Assembly: GCA_001872605.1 (NCBI GenBank)
Contig: MNXM01000039.1
Span: 1 to 44,593, forward strand
DNA: 44,593 nucleotides
Direction of reading: 5' to 3'
Source of the DNA: Armatimonadetes bacterium CG2_30_59_28
Lineage (GTDB): Bacteria > Armatimonadota > Abditibacteriia > CG2-30-59-28
Shown here: positions 28,585 to 38,707 of the stretch, one piece after another
Numbering within the stretch: position 1 is the stretch's first letter
How the letters are laid out: the number at the start of each line of letters is the position of its first letter
Notes under the pieces: generated by a model
Seen by the model: only the letters and a program-made list of their open reading frames with translations
Database searches by the model: none
Told to the model about the DNA's origin: nothing
Program-made: the position numbers and the translations under genes

Positions 28585-30135
28585 ATGATGAAAGCTCAAC
28601 CTAAACAGGAAACCGTCGTCGTACTCGACTTCGGCGCGCAATACGGACAGTTGATCGCGCGCAATATTCGTCAATGCAGAGTCTATTGCCAGATCCTGCC
28701 TCACAACGCCCCGCTGGAAGAGATTCGCAGACTCAACCCCATGGGAATCGTTCTAACGGGAGGCCCTGCCAGTGTATACGAGAACAAGGCCCCGCGGTGC
28801 GATCCCGCCATTTATCATTCGGGAATCCCGATTCTCGGGATATGCTACGGTTTCCAATTAATGGCGCACGATCTGGGTGGCGAGGTCATCCCTTCTCCAA
28901 AGAGAGAGTTTGGGAAGACCGAATTGCAGGTGCTCGATGGAGGCGATCTCTTTCGGGGGCTCAATCCGCAATTGATTGGGTGGATGAGCCACGGGGATAT
29001 TGTGCGTTCCCTGCCGGAGGGCTTTGAAATAACGTCTCAAACCAACAATACACCGGTCGCCAGTTTTGCCCACCGAGCGAAGAGACTATTCGGCGTCCAG
29101 TTCCATCCCGAGGTTGTCCATACCCCGTGGGGCATCGAGGTGTTGAGGAATTTCCTCCTCGATTGGTGTGGCTGCACCGGTCAGTGGACCATGCAGTCAT
29201 TCGTGAGTTCGGTAGTGCCCATCATTCAAGAAAAGGTGGGTTCTGAACGGGTATTGTGCGCGTTGAGCGGAGGCATCGACTCAGCCACCGTCGCAGCGTT
29301 GGTGCATAGGGCCGTGGGGAATCAACTCGTGTGCGTATTCGTGAACCACGGTTTTCTCCGGAAGTACGAAGCCGAGGACGTGCGCAGTACTTTCACGGAT
29401 CACTTCGACATGATGAACCTCATCTACGTCGACGCGTCCGATCGGTTTCTCACGCGACTGAAGGGGATTACGTCTCCCGAACAAAAGCGGAAGACCATTG
29501 GAGAAGAGTTCGTGCGCGTTTTTGAGGAAGAGGCAAACAAACTGGGCAAGATTCCGTATCTGGCGCAGGGAACCCTCTACCCTGACGTGATCGAGAGCGG
29601 AACCGTGAGCGCGGCGAAAATCAAGACCCATCACAATGTTGGTGGGTTGCCAGAGCAGATGGACTTCTCCCTCATCGAGCCCTTGCGAGATCTTTTCAAG
29701 GACGAGGTACGCGAAGTCGCGCAGGAACTCGGGCTTCCCCCGGCTATGACCTGGAGACACCCTTTCCCCGGTCCCGGTCTCGCGATCCGTATTCTGGGCG
29801 ATGTCACGGAGGAACGCCTCAGCATATTGCGCGAAGCAGATGCCGTATTGATAGAAGAAATCAAGAAGGCAGGGCTCTACCGCCAGATATGGCAAACCTT
29901 TGCCGTGCTGGCCCCTCTTCGCAGTGTCGGCGTAATGGGCGATCAACGAACCTATGCTCACCCAATCATCTTACGCGCCGTAACGAGCGAGGATGGGATG
30001 ACCGCCGATTGGGCCCGGATTCCGTTTGAGGTGCTCGAACAGATCGCTAATCGAATTGTTAATGAAGTTGACGGGGTAAACCGCGTGGCCTACGATATTA
30101 CCTCAAAACCCCCCGGAACGATCGAGTGGGAGTAG
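28585..30135 (+). CDS. guaA: GMP synthase (glutamine-hydrolysing)
   Basis: [20 protein letters not shown]...[18 protein letters not shown]...VQFHPEV...[21 protein letters not shown]...[19 protein letters not shown]...[14 protein letters not shown]. Confidence 0.98.
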   Translation: MMKAQPKQETVVVLDFGAQYGQLIARNIRQCRVYCQILPHNAPLEEIRRLNPMGIVLTGGPASVYENKAPRCDPAIYHSGIPILGICYGFQLMAHDLGGEVIPSPKREFGKTELQVLDGGDLFRGLNPQLIGWMSHGDIVRSLPEGFEITSQTNNTPVASFAHRAKRLFGVQFHPEVVHTPWGIEVLRNFLLDWCGCTGQWTMQSFVSSVVPIIQEKVGSERVLCALSGGIDSATVAALVHRAVGNQLVCVFVNHGFLRKYEAEDVRSTFTDHFDMMNLIYVDASDRFLTRLKGITSPEQKRKTIGEEFVRVFEEEANKLGKIPYLAQGTLYPDVIESGTVSAAKIKTHHNVGGLPEQMDFSLIEPLRDLFKDEVREVAQELGLPPAMTWRHPFPGPGLAIRILGDVTEERLSILREADAVLIEEIKKAGLYRQIWQTFAVLAPLRSVGVMGDQRTYAHPIILRAVTSEDGMTADWARIPFEVLEQIANRIVNEVDGVNRVAYDITSKPPGTIEWE

Positions 30136-30159
30136 CCCGCATTGGACGGGGAGACGAGA

Positions 30160-30711
30160 ATGAATGAAATGAACCGCGACATACTGGAAATCCTGATTAC
30201 GGAAGAACAGATTCAGGAGAAAGTCTCCGACCTCGGAAAGCAAATCTCCATCGACTACAAAGGGAAAGAGCCGATCGTTGTCGGTGTCCTCGTGGGTGCC
30301 GTTGTGTTTTTCGCCGACCTGCTCCGCGAAATTACAATTCCGCTGTCCATCGACTTTGTCGCCATCTCCAGCTACGGAAGCGACACCAAGTCATCGGGGG
30401 TTGTCCGCATCCTGAAGGACCTCGATCAGAGCGTCGAAAGCCGACACGTGCTAATTGTGGAGGATATCATCGACACGGGTCTGACATTGAACTACCTTGT
30501 CGAGAACCTCCGCTCGCGGAGTGTTGCCACGCTCAAAGTGTGCACACTGCTGGACAAACCAAGCCGACGCAAAGTTCCTGTAGTCGTCGACTATAACGGC
30601 TTCACGATTGAGGATCAGTATGTCGTCGGATACGGACTGGACTTCGATCAACAATACCGGAACCTCCCTTTTGTGGGGGTTCTTCGTCCTGAGGTCTACG
30701 GGGGACGTTGA
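30160..30711 (+). CDS. hpt: Hypoxanthine phosphoribosyltransferase
   Basis: ILITEEQIQEKVSDLGKQISIDYKGKEPIVVGVLVGAVVFFADLLREI...VLIVEDIIDTGLTLNYLVENLRSR...DQYVVGYGLDFDQQYRNLPFVGVL. Confidence 0.95.
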   Translation: MNEMNRDILEILITEEQIQEKVSDLGKQISIDYKGKEPIVVGVLVGAVVFFADLLREITIPLSIDFVAISSYGSDTKSSGVVRILKDLDQSVESRHVLIVEDIIDTGLTLNYLVENLRSRSVATLKVCTLLDKPSRRKVPVVVDYNGFTIEDQYVVGYGLDFDQQYRNLPFVGVLRPEVYGGR

Positions 30712-30991
30712 GATCACAACAGCGTCAGACTCGGCACTTGATTGCCTGCATCTTCGCAATGGGCCACATCTGAACGGCGACACTCTGCAACAAAAGGTCA
30801 AGACTTTCAAGTGAGAAGCGCGCGTCCAGACCGCGAGGCTCACTGGTTTCAGACTAATCAGATCGTCACTTCGGAACAAAGCAAGCTCTACGCGATTCTG
30901 TCGACACATCGGACGTCGGCGCCGTGTTGTAGTGTCAGCCTCGCATGGTGTGAGATGCCTGTTCCATTCCATCTATCTGGAGGAAAATGCT

Positions 30992-32317
30992 GTGGGTAAA
31001 GGGAACCAAAATCAGAATCCGGGCGGAAGCAGCCCCAATCCCAGCCGCGACTTGGACATGTCAGGACTGGGCAACAAGAGCCTGTCCGAGCTGAAGGACC
31101 TGGCAAAGGAACTGAATATCACCGGATATACTGCCCTCAAGAAGCATGATTTGATTTTCCGGTTACTTGAAGCTCACGCCGAGCAAAGCGGGCTGCTCTT
31201 TAAGCAGGGCGTCCTTGAGATACTTCCGGACGGTTATGGATTCCTTCGATTGACGGGCTATCTCCCAAGTCTCGAGGACGTTTATGTCTCCCAGTCACAG
31301 ATCAAACGGTTCGGCCTAAGGACGGGCGACGTCATCTCAGGTCGAGTGCGGCAACCGAAGGAAAGCGAGCGGTACTTCAGCCTCCTGCATATTGAGGCAA
31401 TCAACGGACAAAGCCCAAGTACGCTCGTGGAACGAGTGGACTTTGAGCGCCTGACCCCCATCTTCCCTCTTGAGCATATCAAACTGGAAACTGAACCCGC
31501 CAATATCACCGCCCGGCTTATTGATCTTATCGCGCCGATTGGCAAGGGGCAACGGGGACTCATTGTGGCCCCCCCGAAAGCCGGGAAGACTACTCTGCTC
31601 AAAACAATTGCTAACAGCGTTACAGTGAACCATCCGGAGATCGCCTTAATCGTCTTGCTGATCGACGAGCGACCCGAGGAAGTGACCGATATTGAGCGGT
31701 CCGTGGATGGAGAGGTAGTGGCCTCGACCTTTGATGAACTCCCGGAGAACCACATGCGAGTGACCGACATGGTTCTGGAAAAAGCGAAGCGCCTTCTCGA
31801 ATGTGGTCGTGATGTCATGATTCTCGTTGATAGCATTACGCGCCTATCTCGCGCCTCCAATCTCACAGTTACACCCAGTGGTCGCACGCTCTCTGGAGGG
31901 CTGGACCCCACTGCCATGCATCGCCCTAAACGTTTCTTCGGAGCAGCCAGGAACATTGAGCATGGGGGCAGCCTCACAATTCTTGCAACCGCCCTGATCG
32001 ACACGGGAAGTCGTATGGACGATATGATTTTTGAGGAGTTCAAGGGCACGGGCAATTTGGATCTCATTCTTGACAGGGACTTATTTGATCGTCGTATCTT
32101 CCCGTGTATTGACATAAAGAAATCCGGCACACGCCATGAAGAGCTGTTGATCGAGAAGGCGGCCCTCCGTCGCGTCTGGCACATGCGACGCATGCTCAAT
32201 GCCCTTGACACGCAAGAGGCCGTTGAGTTACTCATTGATCGCCTGAAGAACACCGCCGGAAACAAGGAATTCCTCGAGTTAGTGGATAAAAGTCTTAAGA
32301 ACAATCAAAGCTCCTGA
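30992..32317 (+). CDS. rho: Transcription termination factor Rho
   Basis: LPDGYGFLRLTGYLPSLEDVYVSQSQIKRFGLRTGDVISGRVR...GQRGLIVAPPKAGKTTLLKTIA...LLIDERPEEVTDIERSV...DPTAMHRPKRFFGAARNIEHGGSLTI. GTG start after tggagg. Confidence 0.97.
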   Translation: MGKGNQNQNPGGSSPNPSRDLDMSGLGNKSLSELKDLAKELNITGYTALKKHDLIFRLLEAHAEQSGLLFKQGVLEILPDGYGFLRLTGYLPSLEDVYVSQSQIKRFGLRTGDVISGRVRQPKESERYFSLLHIEAINGQSPSTLVERVDFERLTPIFPLEHIKLETEPANITARLIDLIAPIGKGQRGLIVAPPKAGKTTLLKTIANSVTVNHPEIALIVLLIDERPEEVTDIERSVDGEVVASTFDELPENHMRVTDMVLEKAKRLLECGRDVMILVDSITRLSRASNLTVTPSGRTLSGGLDPTAMHRPKRFFGAARNIEHGGSLTILATALIDTGSRMDDMIFEEFKGTGNLDLILDRDLFDRRIFPCIDIKKSGTRHEELLIEKAALRRVWHMRRMLNALDTQEAVELLIDRLKNTAGNKEFLELVDKSLKNNQSS

Positions 32318-32759
32318 GATGTTTGGCGCTTGCCACTGCGACTCCACCACAAATCCAGCACAACTTGCACGACTGATATAAGCGAAGTGCGGGCGGGTCA
32401 TTTTAGTCTGATAATATCTATTATGTGATATTCTGGGGAGCCGATAGTCGGATTGGTCTTCCCTGTCACCGGGCATACCGTGGGTAATCGCAGGGCAAGG
32501 AACCAGATTGCGTGACCCAAACGGTTCCTGATGAGGATGAGGGGGGGAAGGGCCGAAGAGTGTGGAATATGGGCTGGCTGCAGGTTGGTGACAGACAAAT
32601 GCCCCAGATCGGAGGCTCGAAAGCAACAGGGGTCTGTATGTGACGTGAATGCAAAAGGGAACAGATCAGTAGTGTACCTGTCTGCGCCCTTCTACTGAGG
32701 AAACCAGTTGCGGGTGGCTATCAAGAGAGCGGGATAGTCAGTCTCTCTATCGAGGGAGG

Positions 32760-33179
32760 TCAGTCACCAATGGTGTAGACGCCTTCTGCGTCATCACCTT
32801 CATCCTCATCCAGGCTCTCGAAGATTCGTTTAACGAACGTGAGAAGCTCGAGCGGATTGAATGGCTTGGTGAGGTAGCAGTCCACGCCCGATTGCCAACC
32901 CCTGAAGACGTCGGCGTCTTGCGCTTTGGCCGTCAGCATGATGACGGGAATATCGCGCGTTTGCGGATTGGCCTTGAGATTCTTCAGCGTCTCGAAGCCG
33001 TCCATTTGCGGCATCATGACATCAAGAACTATCAGGTCGGGGTTCTCCTCCGACACCTTCTTGAGTGCTTCAACGCCATCAAAAGCGGTAACAACCTGAT
33101 AACCGGCCCGTTCCAGATTGACCTGTATCAGGCGAACGATGTGTTTCTCGTCATCAACGGCCAAGATTTTTTGAGGCAT
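32760..33179 (-). CDS. Response regulator, receiver domain only
   Basis: KILAVDDEKHIVRLIQVNLERAGYQVVTAFDGVEALKKVSEENPDLIVLDVMMPQMDGFETLKNLK...VIMLTAKAQD...YLTKPFNPLEL; DD, D, T, K residues present. Confidence 0.95.
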   Translation of the reverse strand: MPQKILAVDDEKHIVRLIQVNLERAGYQVVTAFDGVEALKKVSEENPDLIVLDVMMPQMDGFETLKNLKANPQTRDIPVIMLTAKAQDADVFRGWQSGVDCYLTKPFNPLELLTFVKRIFESLDEDEGDDAEGVYTIGD

Positions 33180-33410
33180 AGCCGGTTCCTCCCAATATCA
33201 TAAATGCTGCATTCTGGCGTTCACATTAACCGTACACTTGCAACCAAGTGGCCAAGATACCACGTTCCTCCCCCACATTCACCGAGGCGAGGACACCGAT
33301 TCGCCAGTAATCATGTAACGGCAGGTAGTATACATAAACTCCAGAATAGTGTCAAATCTTTTTGTCACGCGTTCGCCAGGCGAAGGCTAACGCGGGTCAG
33401 TCGCGCTCCC

Positions 33411-34244
33411 CTACCCGTGCGTTACCAGTCCAGTCCCCCACGTCCGCCGAAGCCACGCTTCACGCCCATATTTCCCAGCGACCAGTTGTTGTAGCACGCG
33501 TCTCTCTGCTTCAGAGAGTTCTCCGTCTCGGAGGTCTCCTTCCAGTTCCTGCTCAAAGCCGCTCCTGATTGCAGCTTCCACTTCGGAGAAGCCAATGTCC
33601 TTCATCCCCGGGATCTCAGAGAGACCGATCGCATTCTGCAACTCGCCGGATTTCCCAAACAACTTGCGCGAAAGACCGCGATTCAGCTCGATTGGCACTG
33701 ATCCGTGCTGGAGAATGGTCGCGTTCCTCCGAACTTGAGCGCTGCCGACGAGCTTCTTATTATCGCAGACAATATCACAACGCGCGGCCTTGGCAAAACA
33801 TGCCGCCCCGTGGGAGATGCCGGGGATGGCGGCTACATACCGGCCGTCGTCGGGTCTGCTCATCTGAGCATCCACCCCCAACGACCGTAGCCCGGACAGC
33901 AGCCCGCGAGATATCCAGCGGTAGGAAGCCATCACACTATTTCCTTCGGGGATTTGGTTGGCAGACACAACTACGGAATACGTAAGTTCATGGTGATGCA
34001 GAATCGCCCGCCCACCCGTCGGACGTCGAACGAGATCGATACCGTTTCGAACACACGCATCAACATCAACATCGCTCTGCGGTTGTGCGTACCCCAATGA
34101 TACAGCGGGAGGACTCCACCCATAGAAGCGCAGAGTGCGAGGCGCTTGACCGTCGGCGACCGCCTGAAAGAGGGCTTCGTCGATGGCCATATTCCACGCA
34201 CCTTGCTGAAAGCCGGTGGAAATGACGCGCCAGCCATTTGTCAT
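33411..34244 (-). CDS. lplA: Lipoate-protein ligase A-family protein
   Basis: MTNGWRVISTGFQQGAWNMAIDEALFQAVADGQAPRTLRFYGWSPPAVSLGYAQ...DLVRRPTGGRAILHHHELTYSVV. Confidence 0.9.
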   Translation of the reverse strand: MTNGWRVISTGFQQGAWNMAIDEALFQAVADGQAPRTLRFYGWSPPAVSLGYAQPQSDVDVDACVRNGIDLVRRPTGGRAILHHHELTYSVVVSANQIPEGNSVMASYRWISRGLLSGLRSLGVDAQMSRPDDGRYVAAIPGISHGAACFAKAARCDIVCDNKKLVGSAQVRRNATILQHGSVPIELNRGLSRKLFGKSGELQNAIGLSEIPGMKDIGFSEVEAAIRSGFEQELEGDLRDGELSEAERRVLQQLVAGKYGREAWLRRTWGTGLVTHG

Positions 34245-34297
34245 TTGTCTCTGTACTCTCATTTGAGGATGTGATGCCTTGCGGTGTCGGTATTCCC

Positions 34298-35782
34298 TCA
34301 ACTAGTAGTGGTTTCGTGCTCCGTCTCACAAGCAGCCGAGAAGCAAAGATTCATTTCGCGTGCCGCTTTGGCTTCTTCGAGGCGACGCACTGGGGTTTGA
34401 TGCGGGGCGCCGCGCACCGTATCCGGTGCGGTTGCCGAATCCTTGAGGATGTCATTTAAAGCCTCCGCAAATCTGTCCAGTGTTTCCCTGCTTTCAGTTT
34501 CCGTTGGTTCCACCATGATGGCTTCTTTCACGATGAGAGGGAAGTAGATAGTAGGGGCATAAAAACCGTAATCCAACAAACGTTTCGCAACATCCAGCGC
34601 AGTAATGCTGTGCCTCCGCTTCAAGTCTGATGCAGAGAGAACAAATTCGTGCTTGCACGGCGCGTCGCAGGTCCTCCGGTAGGATACATCTACTTGCGAT
34701 AACAGGTAGTTTGCATTGAGCACCGCGTCCTCACTGACTCGGGTCAGTCCCTCACCGCCCAGTTGCGTAATGTAGGCATGGGCTCTGATCAAAACGCCCA
34801 CATTCCCGTAAGAGGCGTGCAGTCTGCCAATCGTGTGCGGGCGGTCATAGTCCAAGACATAAGTCTCCTCCGCCTTTACAACCGTCGGCACAGGCAGATA
34901 TGGGATCAGCTTCTCAGCGACTGCAACCGGACCGGCACCGGGTCCTCCGCCTCCGTGTGGCGTTGAGTATGTCTTGTGGAGATTGAAGTGCATCACGTCA
35001 CAACCCATCAGTCCCGGTTTGGCCTTACCCATAATCGCGTTCATATTGGCGCCGTCCAGGTACAGAAACGCACCGACGGCGTGCAGCCGGTCCGCCAGCG
35101 CCTCGATCTCCTTCTCAAAGACACCGAGAGTGTTCGGGTTGGTCACCATGAGACACACAACGTCATCCCGCAGCGCCGCGTCCACGGCTGCCAAGTCGAC
35201 ACAGCCATCGCTCCCGGAAGGAATCTGCGTTACGAAATAGCCGCAACGGGCTGCACTCGCTGGGTTAGTGCCGTGGGCCGAGTCAGGCACGATGATTCTC
35301 TTTCGCTGACATCCTTGCCCTTCCCGCTCAAAGTAGGCACGCATCATCAGGAGACTGGTAAACTCTCCTTGCGCCCCTGCTGCTGGCTGGAGTGTGACAC
35401 CAGGCAATCCGGATATTTCCCGCAGGTACTCCTGGAGCTCGAACATGATTTGGAGCACGCCCTGACAGGTTGCAGTATCCTGCAAAGGGTGAACCGTGGA
35501 CAGGCCGGGGAGCGCGGCAATTTCTTCGTTGACCTTTGGGTTGTACTTCATCGTGCACGAACCCAACGGGTAGAAGTTAGTATCAACAGAGTAGTTCATC
35601 TGCGAGAGTCGGGTGAAATGACGAACCAAGGTGAGTTCGTCTACCTCGGGCAACGCAAGCCCAAATTGGCGCAGAGCATCATCGGGCAGACAACAATCAA
35701 AGTTACTTAGAAATTCCTCGTCCGGGAAATCACACCCCACTCTACCGGAGGCACTCAACTCGAAAATCAACGGTTCCGGCAA
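34298..35782 (-). CDS. gcvPB: Glycine dehydrogenase (decarboxylating) subunit 2
   Basis: FYPLGSCTMKYNPKVNEEIAALPGLSTVHPLQD...AAGAQGEFTSLLMMRAYFE...DGANMNAIMGKAKPGLMGCDVMHFNLHKTYSTPHGGGGPGAGPVAV. Confidence 0.96.
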   Translation of the reverse strand: MPEPLIFELSASGRVGCDFPDEEFLSNFDCCLPDDALRQFGLALPEVDELTLVRHFTRLSQMNYSVDTNFYPLGSCTMKYNPKVNEEIAALPGLSTVHPLQDTATCQGVLQIMFELQEYLREISGLPGVTLQPAAGAQGEFTSLLMMRAYFEREGQGCQRKRIIVPDSAHGTNPASAARCGYFVTQIPSGSDGCVDLAAVDAALRDDVVCLMVTNPNTLGVFEKEIEALADRLHAVGAFLYLDGANMNAIMGKAKPGLMGCDVMHFNLHKTYSTPHGGGGPGAGPVAVAEKLIPYLPVPTVVKAEETYVLDYDRPHTIGRLHASYGNVGVLIRAHAYITQLGGEGLTRVSEDAVLNANYLLSQVDVSYRRTCDAPCKHEFVLSASDLKRRHSITALDVAKRLLDYGFYAPTIYFPLIVKEAIMVEPTETESRETLDRFAEALNDILKDSATAPDTVRGAPHQTPVRRLEEAKAAREMNLCFSAACETEHETTTS

Positions 35783-35822
35783 TGCTTATATCCCTTCGGT
35801 GTCAGATTTGTGACGCAATCCA

Positions 35823-37127
35823 TCAGCGGCAGTGGGCCAGTAACTCGACCAACCTGTCCATCTCCGCGCGCGTTCGCTTCTCAGTGACGCAGAGCAGCAT
35901 GGTGTTCGGTGATTCCCGGCAAACGCGACTCAGGTCGTATCCTCCCGTGATGTTGGACGCCTTCAGGGAGCGGTTGATTTTGTCCGCGGGGACAGGGCAA
36001 CGCACCGCAAACTCATTGAAGAACGCGGCTGGAAATATCCCACTGTACCCATCCAGCGAGGAGATCTTCGTGTAGAGGTAGTGCGCTTTCCGACAGCAGA
36101 GATCGGCGACTCGCCTCAATCCCTTAGGCCCCATGGCGGACAGGTATACAGTGGCAGCGAGGGCCAGTAACTGCTGACTGGTACAGATATTGGAGGTGGC
36201 GCGCTCCCGTCGTATGTGCTGCTCACGCGTCTGGAGAGTCAACACGAACCCGCGGTTGCCATCCAGATCGACCGTTGCACCGGCGACGCGTCCCGGCATG
36301 TGCCGGGCGAACGCCTTGCGGCAAGAAAACAGACCGAACGTAGGTCCCCCGAACGACATCGGTATCCCGAGAGGCTGACCGTCACCCACAGCGATGTCCG
36401 CGCCATATTCACCCGGTGGCTTGAGGATGCCCAAGCTCAGAGGGTTCACGACGGCGATCAGTAACGCACCTGCGCGGTGCGCAATTTCCGTGATCGTTGT
36501 CACTGGCTCCAAACAGCCAAAGAAATTGGGGTTTTGGATCACAATGGCAGCAACGCTGCCGTCGCGTACATTGCGCTCAAGGAGTGCCACATCCACCACT
36601 CCTCCATTGTACGGCACTGTCCGCAATGCCACATCAAGCCCGCGGCAATAGGTCTCCACAACCGCAAGGTATGCGGGATGAAGATTGGCGGGAAGGAGGA
36701 CATTTCTCCGTTTACTGATTGCCGTTGCCATGATGACGGCTTCCGCCAGAGCGCTTGCGCCATCGTACATGGAGGCGTTCGCTATCTCCATCCCGGTCAA
36801 GGCGCAGATTGCAGTCTGGAACTCGTAGATGGTTTGGAGTGTTCCCTGACTTACTTCTGGTTGAAACGGAGTGTATGAAGTGAGGAACTCCGAACGATTG
36901 ATTACGTGACGAACAACCGCGGGGGAGAAATGGTCATAGGAGCCTGCGCCCAGGAAGGTGGGGCAAACGTTCGCTCCGGAGTTCTGCGCCGCCAGCGATT
37001 GCAGACGATTCATCAGTTCCATCTCCGAGAGACCTTCCGGAAGGTTAAGCTTCGACGCATTGCGCAGCTTGGATGGAATGTCCGAGAAGAGGTCCTCAAT
37101 CGAAGAAACCCCGATTGCCGTCAGCAT
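35823..37127 (-). CDS. gcvPA: Glycine dehydrogenase (decarboxylating) subunit 1
   Basis: LGAGSYDHFSPAVVRHVINRSEFLTSYTPFQPEVSQGTLQTIYEFQTAICALTGMEIANASMYDGASALAEA...GDGQPLGIPMSFGGPTFGLF. Confidence 0.96.
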   Translation of the reverse strand: MLTAIGVSSIEDLFSDIPSKLRNASKLNLPEGLSEMELMNRLQSLAAQNSGANVCPTFLGAGSYDHFSPAVVRHVINRSEFLTSYTPFQPEVSQGTLQTIYEFQTAICALTGMEIANASMYDGASALAEAVIMATAISKRRNVLLPANLHPAYLAVVETYCRGLDVALRTVPYNGGVVDVALLERNVRDGSVAAIVIQNPNFFGCLEPVTTITEIAHRAGALLIAVVNPLSLGILKPPGEYGADIAVGDGQPLGIPMSFGGPTFGLFSCRKAFARHMPGRVAGATVDLDGNRGFVLTLQTREQHIRRERATSNICTSQQLLALAATVYLSAMGPKGLRRVADLCCRKAHYLYTKISSLDGYSGIFPAAFFNEFAVRCPVPADKINRSLKASNITGGYDLSRVCRESPNTMLLCVTEKRTRAEMDRLVELLAHCR

Positions 37128-37167
37128 TGCGGTTCGGTCAGTTTCAGTGTTAGGTAGGAACCTCAAC

Positions 37168-37554
37168 CTACTCGGCTCCTCCCTCAAGGTACTCCTGGTA
37201 TGTCGCGTACGACATGAGGTCCTCCGTATCCGTGGGATTGGATATCTCAACCACAAGCATCCATCCCTCCCCGTAGCAGTCTCTGTTCGCCAACTCAGGG
37301 TCGTCGAGAAGGTTCGCGTTTATCTCAACGACAGTGCCGCCGACGGGGCAGATCAAGTCCGAAACCGCCTTGACCGATTCGACGACGCCAAAGGGCGTAT
37401 TAGGCGCGAGGGTGTCCCCTACCTCGGGCAACTCCACATACACGATATCTCCCAGCTCATTCTGTGCGTAGTCGGTGATTCCGAGTCTCACCGTGTTCCC
37501 ATCGATAGCCAACCACTCATGCGACTTACAGTACTTCAGTTCCTCGATATTCAT
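37168..37554 (-). CDS. gcvH: Glycine cleavage system H protein
   Basis: MNIEELKYCKSHEWLAIDGNTVRLGITDYAQNELGDIVYVELPEVGDTLAPNTPFGVVESVKAVSDLICPVGGTVVEIN; lipoyl-Lys context ESVKAVSD. Confidence 0.97.
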   Translation of the reverse strand: MNIEELKYCKSHEWLAIDGNTVRLGITDYAQNELGDIVYVELPEVGDTLAPNTPFGVVESVKAVSDLICPVGGTVVEINANLLDDPELANRDCYGEGWMLVVEISNPTDTEDLMSYATYQEYLEGGAE

Positions 37555-38678
37555 GTTCCATTGTCCTCCTTGTTCGATATTGTTGATAGACACTCCGGTC
37601 GCGCGACGCATCCAACAAACGGCGCAGCCACCGTCACGGCCTCCTTTAGATCATTTCTGATGCTAACATGCACATGGCGCCCGGGTGAAGCGAACTCAGG
37701 TTCCAGCAGCGCCAACGCGATGCCTGAACCGAGGGTAACGGAGTACGTGCCACTTGTAACACTGCCGATGGGGCGTCCATTGAACAGCACAGCATATCCC
37801 TCACGTGCGATTGCACGGTCCGTCATGCGAATGCCGGTCAGCCGTCGCGATGCCCCGCTTTGCTGTACCTTCATCAGAGCATCCCGGCCGATGAACTCCC
37901 CGTTGCTGAACTTCACCGTCCAATCCAGCCCTGCTTCCAGAGGGGAAATGTCTTCGGTCAGTTCATGACCGTATAGACAGAGACCCGCCTCCAGACGGAG
38001 CACGTCTCGGGCGCCGAGTCCGCAAGGCGCCACTTGTGGCGACAGCGTGAGGCTATCCCACACCCTGCCCGCGTCGCTTGCGCGCACGAACACCTCAAAC
38101 CCGTCTTCCCCCGTGTAACCCGTTCGAGAAATGAGCGCCGGACACCCACAGCAAAACGCCGTCGAACAGCCATTCTTTCCCAGAGCGGCAAGCGGCGTAT
38201 CCACGCATGGGCTGAGAATGGACTCGCTGGCGGGGCCCTGTAGCGCCAGTAAAGCGGCATCGCTACCGCGTATCAGTAGCTCCGTTTCTCCAACCAGGTG
38301 GTCACTCATCCACTCAACGTCAACGGCAACCCGCGACGCGTTCACCACTAAACACCACCGATCATCTGAGATCCGGAACGCGATGAGATCATCCACCGTT
38401 CCCCCGTTCTCATTGCACATCGGGGAGTACACTCCCCTACCCGTCTCGACGCCTGCAACGTCATTCGTCAGAAGCTGTTGCAACGTCTCCGTGGACTGCG
38501 GTCCGGTTAGATCCAGTTGCCCCATGTGGCTGACATCGAATAATCCAGCCCCTTGCCGAACGGCGGTCACTTCTTGGTTAATGCCGGTATAGGAAACGGG
38601 CATCTGCCACCCGGCAAACTCCACCATCCGGGCACCGGCCGCGATATGTCGCGCGAAAAGCGGTGTTTTTTTGGACAA
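37551..38678 (-). CDS. gcvT: Aminomethyltransferase (glycine cleavage T protein)
   Basis: MSKKTPLFARHIAAGARMVEFAGWQMPVSYTG...DVSHMGQLDLTGPQ...SRTGYTGEDGFEVFV...RLEAGLCLYGHEL. Confidence 0.97.
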   Translation of the reverse strand: MSKKTPLFARHIAAGARMVEFAGWQMPVSYTGINQEVTAVRQGAGLFDVSHMGQLDLTGPQSTETLQQLLTNDVAGVETGRGVYSPMCNENGGTVDDLIAFRISDDRWCLVVNASRVAVDVEWMSDHLVGETELLIRGSDAALLALQGPASESILSPCVDTPLAALGKNGCSTAFCCGCPALISRTGYTGEDGFEVFVRASDAGRVWDSLTLSPQVAPCGLGARDVLRLEAGLCLYGHELTEDISPLEAGLDWTVKFSNGEFIGRDALMKVQQSGASRRLTGIRMTDRAIAREGYAVLFNGRPIGSVTSGTYSVTLGSGIALALLEPEFASPGRHVHVSIRNDLKEAVTVAAPFVGCVARPECLSTISNKEDNGT

Positions 38679-38707
38679 AGCACTTCATCTCCAGTGTGGA
38701 CGACAGC

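Noticed and set aside
32279-32626. 115-aa minus-strand ORF in the rho spacer
   Set aside because: No RBS or family signal; overlaps the inverted repeats and the rho 3' end.
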